Below, piece by piece: positions 10,194-20,069 of a stretch of DNA of 64,000 nt. Location: positions 95,024-159,023 of the forward strand of contig JBDOQK010000069.1 in assembly GCA_040437565.1 (NCBI GenBank). The letters run 5' to 3'. Position numbers and translations under genes: made by a program. This stretch comes from Albugo candida (lineage: Eukaryota > Oomycota > Peronosporomycetes > Albuginales). A model generated the notes under the pieces. That model ran no database searches. It was not told the origin of the DNA and worked only from the letters and a program-made list of their open reading frames with translations. How positions within the stretch are numbered: position 1 is the first letter of the stretch; the number at the start of each line of letters is the position of its first letter.

Positions 10194-12350
10194 ATGGCAC
10201 CTAAAACGGCCAAGAACATCCCGTCAAACATTCGAATCGAATGACCCACGGCAAATGTCGGGAAGATAACCCCTAATGTGGCAGTCATAATTCCAACGAA
10301 TCATCTTTTTTTCAAGCTCTTAGCGGTGCATATGACTCTAATGCTTCTGAAGACACCATCAAAGCCCTCGAATTACATGAAGTGGACAAATCATCAGTCG
10401 ACCCAAGCCTAAAGGTCGAGCTTTTCATCCCCGCCCGAAAACTCACAACAATCTTCAGCCTAGAAGATGTTCTCGCTTCACTACACCGGGAGAACCAAAC
10501 CGACGTTTGGACAGCTTCACTTCCCCAAGTTTGCGACTTCGTGTGTGTACGAGGTCGCGGCATCAAGTTTCACTGCAATGATCGGGACATTGCGATCAAA
10601 CTTGATGGTTCCGCTATACGCTGCTTGGGCAAGCAGCTTCAATTTAACCATCCCGTAATATGGTGAATGGTACTAGATAATTGACCTTCGCAACGTCCCC
10701 ATTGGTGTTTGTGACGAAGAGATTTTCAATTACTTCAAAACTTTCAACATGCAATTAGGTATTGCACCTTACGTACACCAAGGACCCCTTCAATCCCGTG
10801 ACCGTACTATATGCTTCCGCTTCAAGCAAGCATCCGTAGATTTATTTTCCACCTCAGATCAACCTCTTCAAGAAATATCCTTTCCTGGACATGAACATCC
10901 GGTGTTTGTTCATCACAAGCACCGAACACTCAGCAAAGTTACCCAACCGTCTCTTGCGGCCAAACAAGCATCAATAAAGAAGCAATCCAACCATTTCGCC
11001 TTGGACACTGTTTCAGCATCACAACAAGCCTCTATGGCCCTCCAAACTACGGCTCCACAAGAGCCACCTATGACTTTCGTGAAGCCTTCCAATTCTGCAT
11101 CATGAACGATTAGATTACCGTCTCTCATCAACTTGCCTGTAGGGATCCACCGACCCCTACTGCGGCACAGCACGTCGACATTGCGGAAGAGCACCAGGAC
11201 AATCGCGTCTCATCCGTCTTTATATTAAACACAACAACTCGCGTTTCATCCTTTGGATGATGAAAATGATGGGGAACCGATCACTCGCGACATCACGTTG
11301 AACAACACATCAGTGCGGGGATATCCCCTTTAATTTTCCGATACGATATCAAGCATGATGAAACGATTTTGTATGCTGCGATCCCTGNNNNNNNNNNNNN
11401 NNNNNNNNNNNNNNNNNNNNNNNNNNNNNNNNNNNNNNNNNNNNNNNNNNNNNNNNNNNNNNNNNNNNNNNNNNNNNNNNNNNNNNNCACAGCACGTCGA
11501 CATTGCGGAAGAGCACCAGGACAATCGCGTCTCATCCGTCTTTATATTAAACAAAACAACTCGCGTTTCATCCTTTGGATGATGAAAATGATGGGGAACC
11601 GATCACTCGCGACATCACGTTGAACAACACATCAGTGCGGGGATATCCCCTTTATCCTTCCGATACGATATCAAGCATGATGAAACGACTTTGTATGCTG
11701 CGATCCCTGAAGTGACATCTCGTCGTACTGGGGTGCGCAGGCATATCAAAAGGACACCAGGCTCTCTTCACTGATGAAGCGGAACTTGAAACACGATTGG
11801 CAATAATTGTGGCTCAACCGTCTGCCATAGCTCCGGCTCTTTTGGAGCCTTACACGACTTTCCAGCCACATCACCGAACACGCCGTCATGCGCGCTGCTA
11901 GCGCAGCACCGGACAATCCTTTTGGTGGTTCCGACACTCTTATGGACCGACTCCAAAAACGTTATTTGCAGAGATTCCGCCCCATAGTGCACTACTTGCC
12001 GCCATTCTTCCGACTCATGACGATCAACCTACGGCCAATGCTCTCGCATTATTCGACCTTTATCTTCGGTCTTACGCGGCTTCCATTTATATGGATCCAC
12101 TTCAGATCGCCACATTGGCAGAGACCCACAATCCAAGTCGGATTTGGCACTCTCACTTTCTACTCCGGGATGATCTCACTATAATGGCATTAGCGAGTTC
12201 ATCTTTTGGTAGTAACCTCATCGAGAAAGCACCCCTCCCCCATCAACATACCTATCGGGGTGGTCGCTTGTATTGCATCCAATAACGAGTCAATGGATGA
12301 AGCGGGTTCATCTTCCTACGACTCCGATTAAACAACGAACTCTTTGCAGG
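10194..12350 (+). pseudogene. LINE B ORF1 relic, unrecognised family
   Basis: The start ATG at 10194 aligns with those of copies C (20070) and D (27847), each reading M-A. Readable frames at 10382-10666 and 10749-11105 contain the blocks shared with copy C: a segment ending F-H-C-N-D-R-D, a segment Q-S-R-D-R-T-I-C-F, and a P-G-H-E-H-P-V-F-V-H-H-K-H-R block. Lysine and alanine rich sequence follows (A-A-K-Q-A-S-I-K-K). I do not recognise the fold and see no zinc knuckle. A 222-base stretch is present twice at an unmerged join. Several stops and frame changes break it. Confidence 0.6.
11166..11709. repeat. unmerged contig join: 222-base flanks around a 100-N gap, with allelic differences
   Basis: 11166-11387 and 11488-11709 are the same 222 bases with about five single-base differences by eye. 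The copies therefore look like two haplotypes, or near-identical repeat copies, left side by side. The true ORF1 of LINE B is about 322 bases shorter than shown. Confidence 0.88.
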
Positions 12351-12381
12351 ATCCGTACCGTTAATCAGCTTTGGTTACTTA

Positions 12382-13250
12382 ATAGGATCTCCATCAATAT
12401 CCATGGCCTCAACAACTTTCGCCCCAAGTTATCCCTACCCTCCTTTCACGCTACCAGTTAATCGCACTTCAAGAAACACGATTCAGCAATGACGACGGAC
12501 CGCCGCAAGAACGATCACTTTATCTCGAGTGTGGATGCTCATGCCCACGCTTATTGGTCATCAACGTCTATCCCAAACGGCTATGTCCGCAAGGGAGTAG
12601 AACTTCCTCTGTCTTCTTCTCACCCCTTTGTCCTAGTGACCAACATCACCGACAAACACATCCCAAATCATTCCATGATCGACACTTGCTTATGGAAACC
12701 TCTCTACAGCATCACCGATTTTGCATCATGTGCTATACACTCCGGTTCAACTTTTAGATCGTACTTCGTTTTACACATCCCTCCCTGTGAACTTTCCTAC
12801 CTACATCCAACGTATCGTCATGAGGGACTTTACCGTCCCATTAGACCCTTTCGTCGATTCCAGCAAATCGATTCATAGTAAGAATAATACCAATGGACAT
12901 TGCAGTTGGGCCTTATCGATGCTTGGCGTACAGCGCATCCTACCAGCAAGGAAGACACGGATCCTGGTCGCCAGAATCGTCTCGACTACTGCTTCCTCTC
13001 GTCCGTGCTGTTTCATGATTACCTCACAAGCATTAGATACGATCATGCCAACAAGTATCAACGTGCCGACCATCTTCCGGACACACTCCGTCTCCAATAT
13101 CCAGATTTTCCCAAGCAGTCCAAACTTCCTTGGAAGTGTCCACCTTGTCTATTCAAAATACTGGAGATCGAACAATCCCTCAAAGCCTTTCTCCGCGTTC
13201 AAGTCCGCCTTCGCAATGAAAATTTCGATAATTCTGCGCGCGATATATGA
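12382..13250 (+). pseudogene. LINE B endonuclease relic (APE type)
   Basis: The domain opens with S-I-N-I-H-G-L-N-N near 12385 and reaches L-I-A-L-Q-E-T-R-F-S at about 12459-12488. It continues through short frames to G-L-I-D-A-W-R-T-A-H-P (about 12909-12945) and R-A-D-H-L-P (about 13065), which corresponds to the SDH catalytic segment. These are standard landmarks of the LINE endonuclease that makes the first nick at the target. Frame changes separate the parts. Confidence 0.7.
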
Positions 13251-13920
13251 CGAACATAAGCGCGATGAATTACGTAATCTGCGCTACATGTTTCGCCGCA
13301 TGACGACAAAGTGTACCGAGGAAGTCCAGCAAGCGAGGAATCGACTCTGCAATCTCAAACATGAAATTGCGACGAATCCTTCATCAGTTCGTTCTAGGGA
13401 GATAGACACGCTTTTCCATCAGCTTTCGACATTGGAAGAAGTCAGTAGCAAGTCAAGTGCACGGGAGCACTTCGATCGAGATATCAATCACAGCGAGCGT
13501 TCTTCGAAGTTCTTCTTTCGTCCTCCAACACCGATCCTTCGCCGGGTATGCATTCCGTTTATACTACGTGCGGATGGAACACTTACAACGGAAACCAAGG
13601 AAATGCCTCAAGCTCACAACACTTATTGGGCAGATATTTTGCAGTCTCCATCCAAAGAGTATCGTTACACCCAAGGGAAATACGATACTGAGGCCATGCA
13701 AGATCTACTCCAACACACCACAGCATAACTCTCTCCGATTGGTCATGTTTACGTGGATTCCCCTTTCACAGCAAGGGATTCTTACTGGGCGATCCGATCG
13801 ACTGACCGATCCAAAGCACCTGGTTATGACAGACTTCCGATAGAGTACTATCAGCTGTGCTTCCGACTAGGCGCAAGTGGTGGAACTTGCTCATCCTGCC
13901 CAACTCTCAGAGAGTAGAAT

Positions 13921-14620
13921 GACAAAATTTCAATGCCGTGCTTCCATCACCCTTTTCTACAAAAAAGGCGATCGATCCTAGCAAGTAATTACCGACCTAT
14001 CACACTATTGAATCATGACGCGAAGCTTGGGCCGAACATACTGGCACATCGATTGAAACGCATCCAACCAAGACTTTCACATCCCGATCAAAATGGTTCA
14101 GGTCAATTCCGATCTATCAGACAAGCCCTAATCTGCTTTCAAGACCTACAAACGCTTTGTCGACAGAAGTTTGCTACTGCCTGCGTGGTGTTATTGGACC
14201 TCACGAAAGCTTCGACAGCTTTGTATGGCCTGCATTACATATCCTACTTCGACACTTTGGTTTCGACTCGCCTTTCCGTGCTTGGATCGACATGTTTTAC
14301 GAACATAACCTCATCACCATCATGGTGAATGGCCATGCAAGCTCTTTCTTTCAGTTAGGCAGAGGATCTCGCCAAGGCGACCCCCTATTATCGTCACTGA
14401 TTGTTCTGATTCTAGAACCAATGTTGTGATATCTTCGAGCTACAACAGGACATCTTGGGATACCAGTCCAACATGATTCCGACAAGCAACATCTTTCAAC
14501 TTTTGCTGATGACGTCACTGGTCTTCTTCGTAACATCGATGACACACCAACCTTTTACCGGCATGTCCAGCACAACGCGTAAGCTGTCGACCTTCAACTC
14601 AATACCATCAAGACTCAAGT
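13921..14620 (+). pseudogene. LINE B reverse transcriptase relic
   Basis: Block 1 reads A-S-N-Y-R-P-I-T-L-L-N-H-D-A-K-L-G (13979-14030). Block 3 is V-V-L-L-D-L-T-K-A (near 14188). Block 4 is G-S-R-Q-G-D-P-L (near 14364). F-A-D-D lies at 14502-14513. The two catalytic aspartates of the FADD box are kept, but frame changes lie between blocks. The closest relative in the window is copy C. Confidence 0.8.
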
Positions 14621-16401
14621 GATCACCATTCAACCTACTGTCCACCGAAATCTCGACAATACCGAGTATCCAACCTCACCGATCCTGGAATCAGTTTCGT
14701 TTCTTGGCGTCCTGCAGCATGCCGAGCACGCCACTACACATCGCTTTTCTTTCATTTTTACCGGCCTTTCATTCATGACAGCTATTGTGGAAGTTTCAAG
14801 CACGTACGTTGCGCAGTAGAGCAGTACTTCTACGTTCTATTGTGCTTCCACTGAGATGGTATCCCGCAACGGTCACCCCAATACCCACCAACATTGGCTT
14901 CAGTTTGAAATCTGTCCAAAGCCTTCCTTTTACAGCAACCCCTCGACCTCACAAAAGCCTTATGCGGCCCGATGGCAGAATATGAATTGACGAGGCTGAC
15001 ATCACAAGGTAGATTATTATTCCCTTGCCTCAACAGCTTCTCACGTGCAATGCATCTCTATACCTTACGTGATGGTCTTCGGGAGTGCGCGTCACTTAGA
15101 TGGTTGATTGCAGCACTACACTGAATCATTACAGCAATAAAAGATACGGGTATTGTATTGAACATGCTTTACTCGCCAATCCATTTTTTTTACTTGTCCC
15201 AACCACGATGGCAATCCCATGGATTGCTTTGGTATTCAATACTACAACAGTGGTATCGACTACTACAAGGCCCAAGTAACACCACCTCACACGACTTCGT
15301 GACTTACAGGCACTACTTTGGCGCCATTACAAAAGGGTTTCTGGTCCTTCAAAGCGTCCATGGTAATATGCATTAAGCCATTGTCAATGGTTATATCGAT
15401 ATGGTTATCAACAACTCTCTTACATCATCGCCTTACATGGATCACGGCCAACCTCGGTATTGTCAAAGAATCTTTTCCCCGCCAACATCTTCCATCGAAA
15501 ACGGAACCAATGGGCAACCGCAAATGTCTTAGCTAGACGCTTTGACGAACTCGTCCTGGTTCATGCCTCCATTCCCCATGGACCCTTTCTCCCGCAACAT
15601 ATCGCCGCCGCCTTTCTACCCTGGAGTTTCAAGGACAAGCGGTTCACCACGCTCCAGAATGCAGACATATATCTACTCCTTCATGTTTCAGCCGAATAAA
15701 GGAATTTACCCCGACAAAGCATTCGAAGAAATAGCGCCTTCAAACTGGCTCCAGATGTGGAAGCCGGAGCGTCATTTTGACCTTGATGTACTCTCCATTT
15801 ATTCCGACCTAAGATTTCGATTACAACCCACGGTCTACGACTAGGTCACAAACATTGGTATCATACCCTGGATGTTAATTGCGTCTGTCATTGTCCGGCA
15901 GTGGAAACGGCAAAGTACTTGTTTTGGTACTGCCCCACACCACATACTGTTTGGGAAGCAGCACTACGCCCACCTCGACACCATTTCCAGACACCGCTAC
16001 AATGGTCTACCGTGCTTTATTGGAGCGCTTTGCACCTCGGCACCGAAGCTGGCACACACAACCTTCTCCGGATAATCAACGTGATTCGCAGCGCTGTACT
16101 CAAGACTTTTTGGAAGGAGCGCAACAACACCGTCTTTCGAACCAACACTGCTACAAACACTCATGACCCCAATAACCTTGGAATATCGGTCTCTCGACAA
16201 GCATCCTATCAAATCAAAGCCCAACTTCAACGACTTCGACGTATCGATGCATTAAACACCCGGCTATTAAGGCTTTGTGCGCTCTACATCGACACAAGGC
16301 AGTCTGCTACTTTTAACATCCCACAACAACAGCTTTATCACCCAACTCCCCAAAGATCCCGTTCTGCGGTTATGTCTTGCTCCGATCCAGCTCGTGCTTA
16401 G
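14621..16401 (+). pseudogene. LINE B C-terminal tail with zinc-finger-like motif
   Basis: The longest readable frame (15901-16401) begins in a cysteine-rich block: C-V-C-H-C-P-A-V-E-T-A-K-Y-L-F-W-Y-C read across about 15879-15942. It resembles the zf-RVT motif found after LINE reverse transcriptases. The remainder is rich in basic and aromatic residues (W-K-E-R-N-N-T-V-F). The frame ends with a stop at 16399-16401, close to the start of copy C. The upstream part of the tail is broken. Confidence 0.6.
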
Positions 16402-16903
16402 CACATACTTTAGGGCAGAGACTCGAAGGATTACTCTCAGTTAAGGGTTGTTAAAGTCAGTATGATACATAAAGAGTGTAATGAAATCTTTGACAAACCA
16501 AACTTGCCCTCCACTTTTGAAGTTTCTCTCTAGTGAGCAAGTGATTTTCACACAATACTAATAAGAGCCAATCAGCAACCCCTCTTCACGCCCAATCTGC
16601 GTATTTTTATAGTCTTTCCGACCACCTTCCCAACCTTTCCCAACTTTTTTCCAACCCAGAAGCCCGTCCTTACAAGCATTTTGTCTATGGAAGCTTTCGA
16701 CGCCAGCTTTTCCGGACTTTTCTTCTTTGGAAGCACTCGACACCATTTTATAACCGCCTTCATTCTCCAAGAAACGCAGCCGCCCACACGTACCAGCCAT
16801 TCTTTCTTCAAGAGAAAAATCAGCTACACTTTCCCCCGACTTTCCATCCTCAAGAACAGCATCATGCCACCTTACCAGCCTTACCTTTCCCTGGGGCAAG
16901 AAC

Positions 16904-17066
16904 TGTTAGTTTTAGGTCAAAAGAGGAAGTATACTATCAAGTTTAACAGTCTCCTACGGGCCACTGATCACGACCTCTCGAATTATGTGTCATACCTCAT
17001 AGTCGTCGTTTCGGATGTCGTGTGTACTGCACACTCGGTGCTTCAACTACAGTGTACGTTTCAACA
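16904..17066 (-). repeat. 3' LTR of copia fossil 2
   Basis: The LTR is 163 bases long and bounded by TG and CA on the plus strand. The AGAAC duplication lies immediately to the left. Confidence 0.92.
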
Positions 17067-19556
17067 CTCCCACTCAATGTAGCTGCCCGCTGTCTGGATA
17101 CCCATTGCATCACGAATGAAATGTATTCGTTTTGTCCCCAGTGCTTTCGTCAGAATGTCCGCTAGTTGGTACTTCGTTTTCTTGTACATCACTTTTATCA
17201 ACTCTGTCGTTATCTTCTCACGGATAAAGTGATAGCGGATATCTACATGCTTCGTCCGTGCGTGATATCCTGGATTCGTGGCAAGTGCAATAGCTCCTTG
17301 GTTATCTTCCCAAACAATTGTTGGATTCTTCTGTTCAAACCCCAGGTCGGAAAGCATTTCTCTTGCCCACAGTACGTCCTGTGTACACATGCTCATTGCC
17401 ATGTACTCAGCTTCTGGGGTACTCAGAGCCACTGTACGTTGGTACTTCGACTTGAATGTGAATGGCCCCCAATTCAGTCGTGTTAATACACCACTCACAG
17501 ACCTGCGGTCATCCAAGTTATTTCCCCAATCTGCATCATAGTATGCAGACAATTGGTTCGGAGTCCTATTGAAGATGTAGTGTATTCCGAATGTCGCCGT
17601 CGATTTTAAGTATCTTAACACTTTGATAGCTGCTTTCCAATGCTTCGATCCAGGGTTGGATGCAAACGGCCAAGTTGACTCACAGCAAATGCCACATCCG
17701 GCCGTGTGCACGTTGCAACATACAGCAACCGCCCAATAAGTTGGCGATAGGGTGTGCGGTTCGTGAGTTCTTTACCTTCTTTCGTCGTCGGACTGTCCTT
17801 GTTTGAAAGTCTAGTGCCTGGATCACATGGATTCTCTACAGTACGATTATGATTCTGTTTGAATATTTCTGCGGTCGTTATAAATATTTCTTCTATGTGA
17901 TCGACATGGCTCGCTTCTCTTGGTCGAAACTTATCTCCATACCCAGGGGGTATTTTACTGGCACAAGGTCTTTACTTTGAAATCGTTGTGAAATTTGAAT
18001 TTTCACTTTGCTCACGGTCTCGCTTGATTTAGCTGCTACGATCATATCATCCACCTAAAGACACAAGTAAATCCATCCGTCACGACCCTTCTTCTTTTAG
18101 ACGCATCGATCGGCACCACATGCTTCAAATTTCAGTTTTATCAATGGACTGTGAATGGTTGACCTCCACGCATGTGCTGCTTGCTTTAGTCCATATAAAG
18201 CACGGTTCAGCTTCAAAACATATTCTTTGCCAATGTTACGTCCCTTTGGTATATCCACGTAGACTTCTTGAATTTCTGCGTTCAAATACGCTGTGTCCAC
18301 ATCGATTTGTTCAATGATGTATCCAATTGCACAGCACGCTGATAGGAGTATTCTAATCGAGGTAATGCTCGCGACAGCAGCATAGGTCTCGAAGAAATCG
18401 ACTCCGTGATATTGTAAAAATCCCGGCGCAACCAATCTCGCTTGGTAGCGCAGTGTCGGGCCTGTTTCCTTCTTGACCCCGACCCACTTAGTTCCAATGG
18501 TCTTCATTCCTGGTTTTCGTTGCACAATTAACCACGAGTTGTTGCGCTTTTGTGCAACGAATTCGTTGTTGATTGCTTTAGCCCACTGGTCTTTTTCATC
18601 TCCGGTGGTTGTATCTTCGTACGCTCGTGGGATGTGACTTCTACCATCAACGACGTGTCGCTATCCAATCTAGATCTCTTGGATGGAGGTTCGTTATCAT
18701 CTCTGTCACGTGTCTGAACATTGTTATTGTACACGACGATGCTGTTATCAATATGGCTGTCAGCACTATCAGCCTCAATCATCATTATGGGCTGGTGTTC
18801 AATTTGTGCAATATCGTATTCATCTCTCCCACTGGTTCTGTCGGTAAGAAGACGTCGGTTCCGTTCCATATCGGGTCTTCGAGTTATCTCTTGTTGAATN
18901 NNNNNNNNNNNNNNNNNNNNNNNNNNNNNNNNNNNNNNNNNNNNNNNNNNNNNNNNNNNNNNNNNNNNNNNNNNNNNNNNNNNNNNNNNNNNNNNNNNNT
19001 GTTCCTTTAGCAACTTTTCTTTTACGTCCATCAGTGTTAGTCCAACTGAATTATCCAGTACTGTGACAAGTAGTTCGTATTCGGCAGGCAAGCTTCCTAG
19101 CGAAATAATGAGCTTCCTTCCTTCATCTATCGTTTCTACGACTGCTTCCATGCTCAATGTGAGCTCGTCAAACCGATCTATATGGCTGGCGATATTGCTC
19201 CCCTCTTCCATGCGAAAAGCTCATGCCGTCTTCGTGTTAGAGCTATTCTGTTCTGAAGATTGCGCTTGTTGTAACATTCCCCAAGTATATCCCATGCTTC
19301 CTTCGCTGTTCTCGCATGACGAATCTTTGCCGGATGCTCCACTTCGACTCCTTAGGCGATAATCGCGAACGCTTTCATGTCTTTGACTCTCCAATCCGCA
19401 TCCGACTCGTCCTCTGACTCCATTCCTATTATATGATTGAGTAGTCCCTTTCGTGCTAGAGTCATCTTCATGTTGAATTCCCAATGGAAGTAGTTTCCGT
19501 TCCCGAGCAAGTCGTCAGGCTTCTTGATCTTGTCGCTGTTGCCACCAAAAGTTTTT

Positions 19557-19568
19557 GGGCTCATAACC
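19557..19568 (-). promoter_or_regulatory. primer-binding site matching the initiator tRNA-Met anticodon arm
   Basis: The plus strand reads GGGCTCATAACC, identical to the anticodon arm of eukaryotic initiator tRNA-Met as I remember it, and abuts the LTR without spacer. Drosophila copia is known to prime from an internal fragment of this tRNA. The gag start codon lies inside the site, opposite the CAU anticodon. Confidence 0.8.
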
Positions 19569-19731
19569 TGTTAGTTTTCGGTGAAAAGAGGAAGTATATT
19601 ATCAAGTTTAACTGTCTCCTACGGGCCACCAATCACGACCTCTCGATTTATGTGTCATACCTCATAGTCGTTATTTCGCATGTCGTGTGTACTGCGCACT
19701 CGGTGCTTCAACTACAGTGTACGTTTCAACA
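19569..19731 (-). repeat. 5' LTR of copia fossil 2
   Basis: The LTR is 163 bases, about 93 percent identical by eye to 16904-17066. The AGAAC duplication lies immediately to the right at 19732-19736. Confidence 0.92.
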
Positions 19732-19832
19732 AGAACAAGTTCAGCTTCCCTTCCTTTCCTTCCTCAAGAAGAACCAGCTCACTTTACAAGCATCTTCCCT
19801 TTCAATAGAAGAACAAAGCCCTCTTCTACCAG

Positions 19833-20033
19833 CCTTTCCTTCTTCGGGAGAAGAATCAGTCCATCTTTATCAGCATTTCCATCTTCGAGAAAGCGAAGTC
19901 TGTTTTGACTCGCCTTTCCTTCCTCGGTAGAACCAGAAGTCCGGCTTTATTAGCCTTTCCTTCTTTGGAAACAACAGAGACCCGGCTTTTTAGCCTTTCC
20001 TTCTCTGCAGCAGTCACCTTCAGCCTGTACAAG
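19833..20033 (+). repeat. 40-base tandem repeats in the LINE C 5' region
   Basis: The core CCTTTCCTTC(T/C)TCGG recurs at 19833, 19874 (one-base variants), 19913, 19954 and 19994, a spacing of 39-41 bases. A looser unit starts at 19755. The core is the same as in copy B, but the period is 40 instead of 30, so spacer length changed while the core was kept. Confidence 0.75.
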
Positions 20034-20069
20034 CCGTTGCTTCTTCGGAAGATGTAGAAGCCCATCCTT

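Larger units (their letters stand above)
9578..16475 (+). mobile_element. LINE copy B, nearly full length, decayed
   Basis: This is the most complete copy without an insertion. It starts at the shared 5' motif (GTGTAATGA at 9578, TTGCCCTCCA at 9604-9613) and ends where copy C begins. The order is 5' region with 30-base tandem repeats (9578-10193), ORF1 (10194 to about 12350), endonuclease (about 12382-13100), reverse transcriptase (about 13921-14620) and a zinc-finger-like tail to the stop at 16399-16401. A short 3' untranslated part of about 75 bases follows. Length is close to 6.6 kb once the unmerged join at 11388-11487 is discounted. Stops and frame changes occur in every domain. Confidence 0.8.
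16904..19731 (-). mobile_element. copia-family LTR element, fossil, inserted in the LINE C 5' region
   Basis: LTRs of 163 bases lie at 16904-17066 and 19569-19731. The 5-bp target duplication AGAAC flanks it at 16899-16903 and 19732-19736. In element direction the parts are: primer-binding site abutting the LTR (19557-19568), gag start and UBN2-type gag (about 18900-19564), reverse transcriptase (about 18097-18525, with A-L-Y-G-L-K-Q-A), and RNase H (about 17070-17711). A purine-rich tract precedes the 3' LTR near 17067-17076. Most of the protease and integrase region is absent, and a 100-N gap lies at 18900-18999. It is broken, with several breaks and internal loss. The LTRs differ at about 11 of 163 positions by eye, making it the youngest copia here. 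Confidence 0.93.

Noticed and set aside
16558-16899. A 113-codon minus-strand frame rich in K, G and E.
   Set aside because: It is antisense to the pyrimidine-rich LINE C 5' region, which naturally gives open purine-rich frames.
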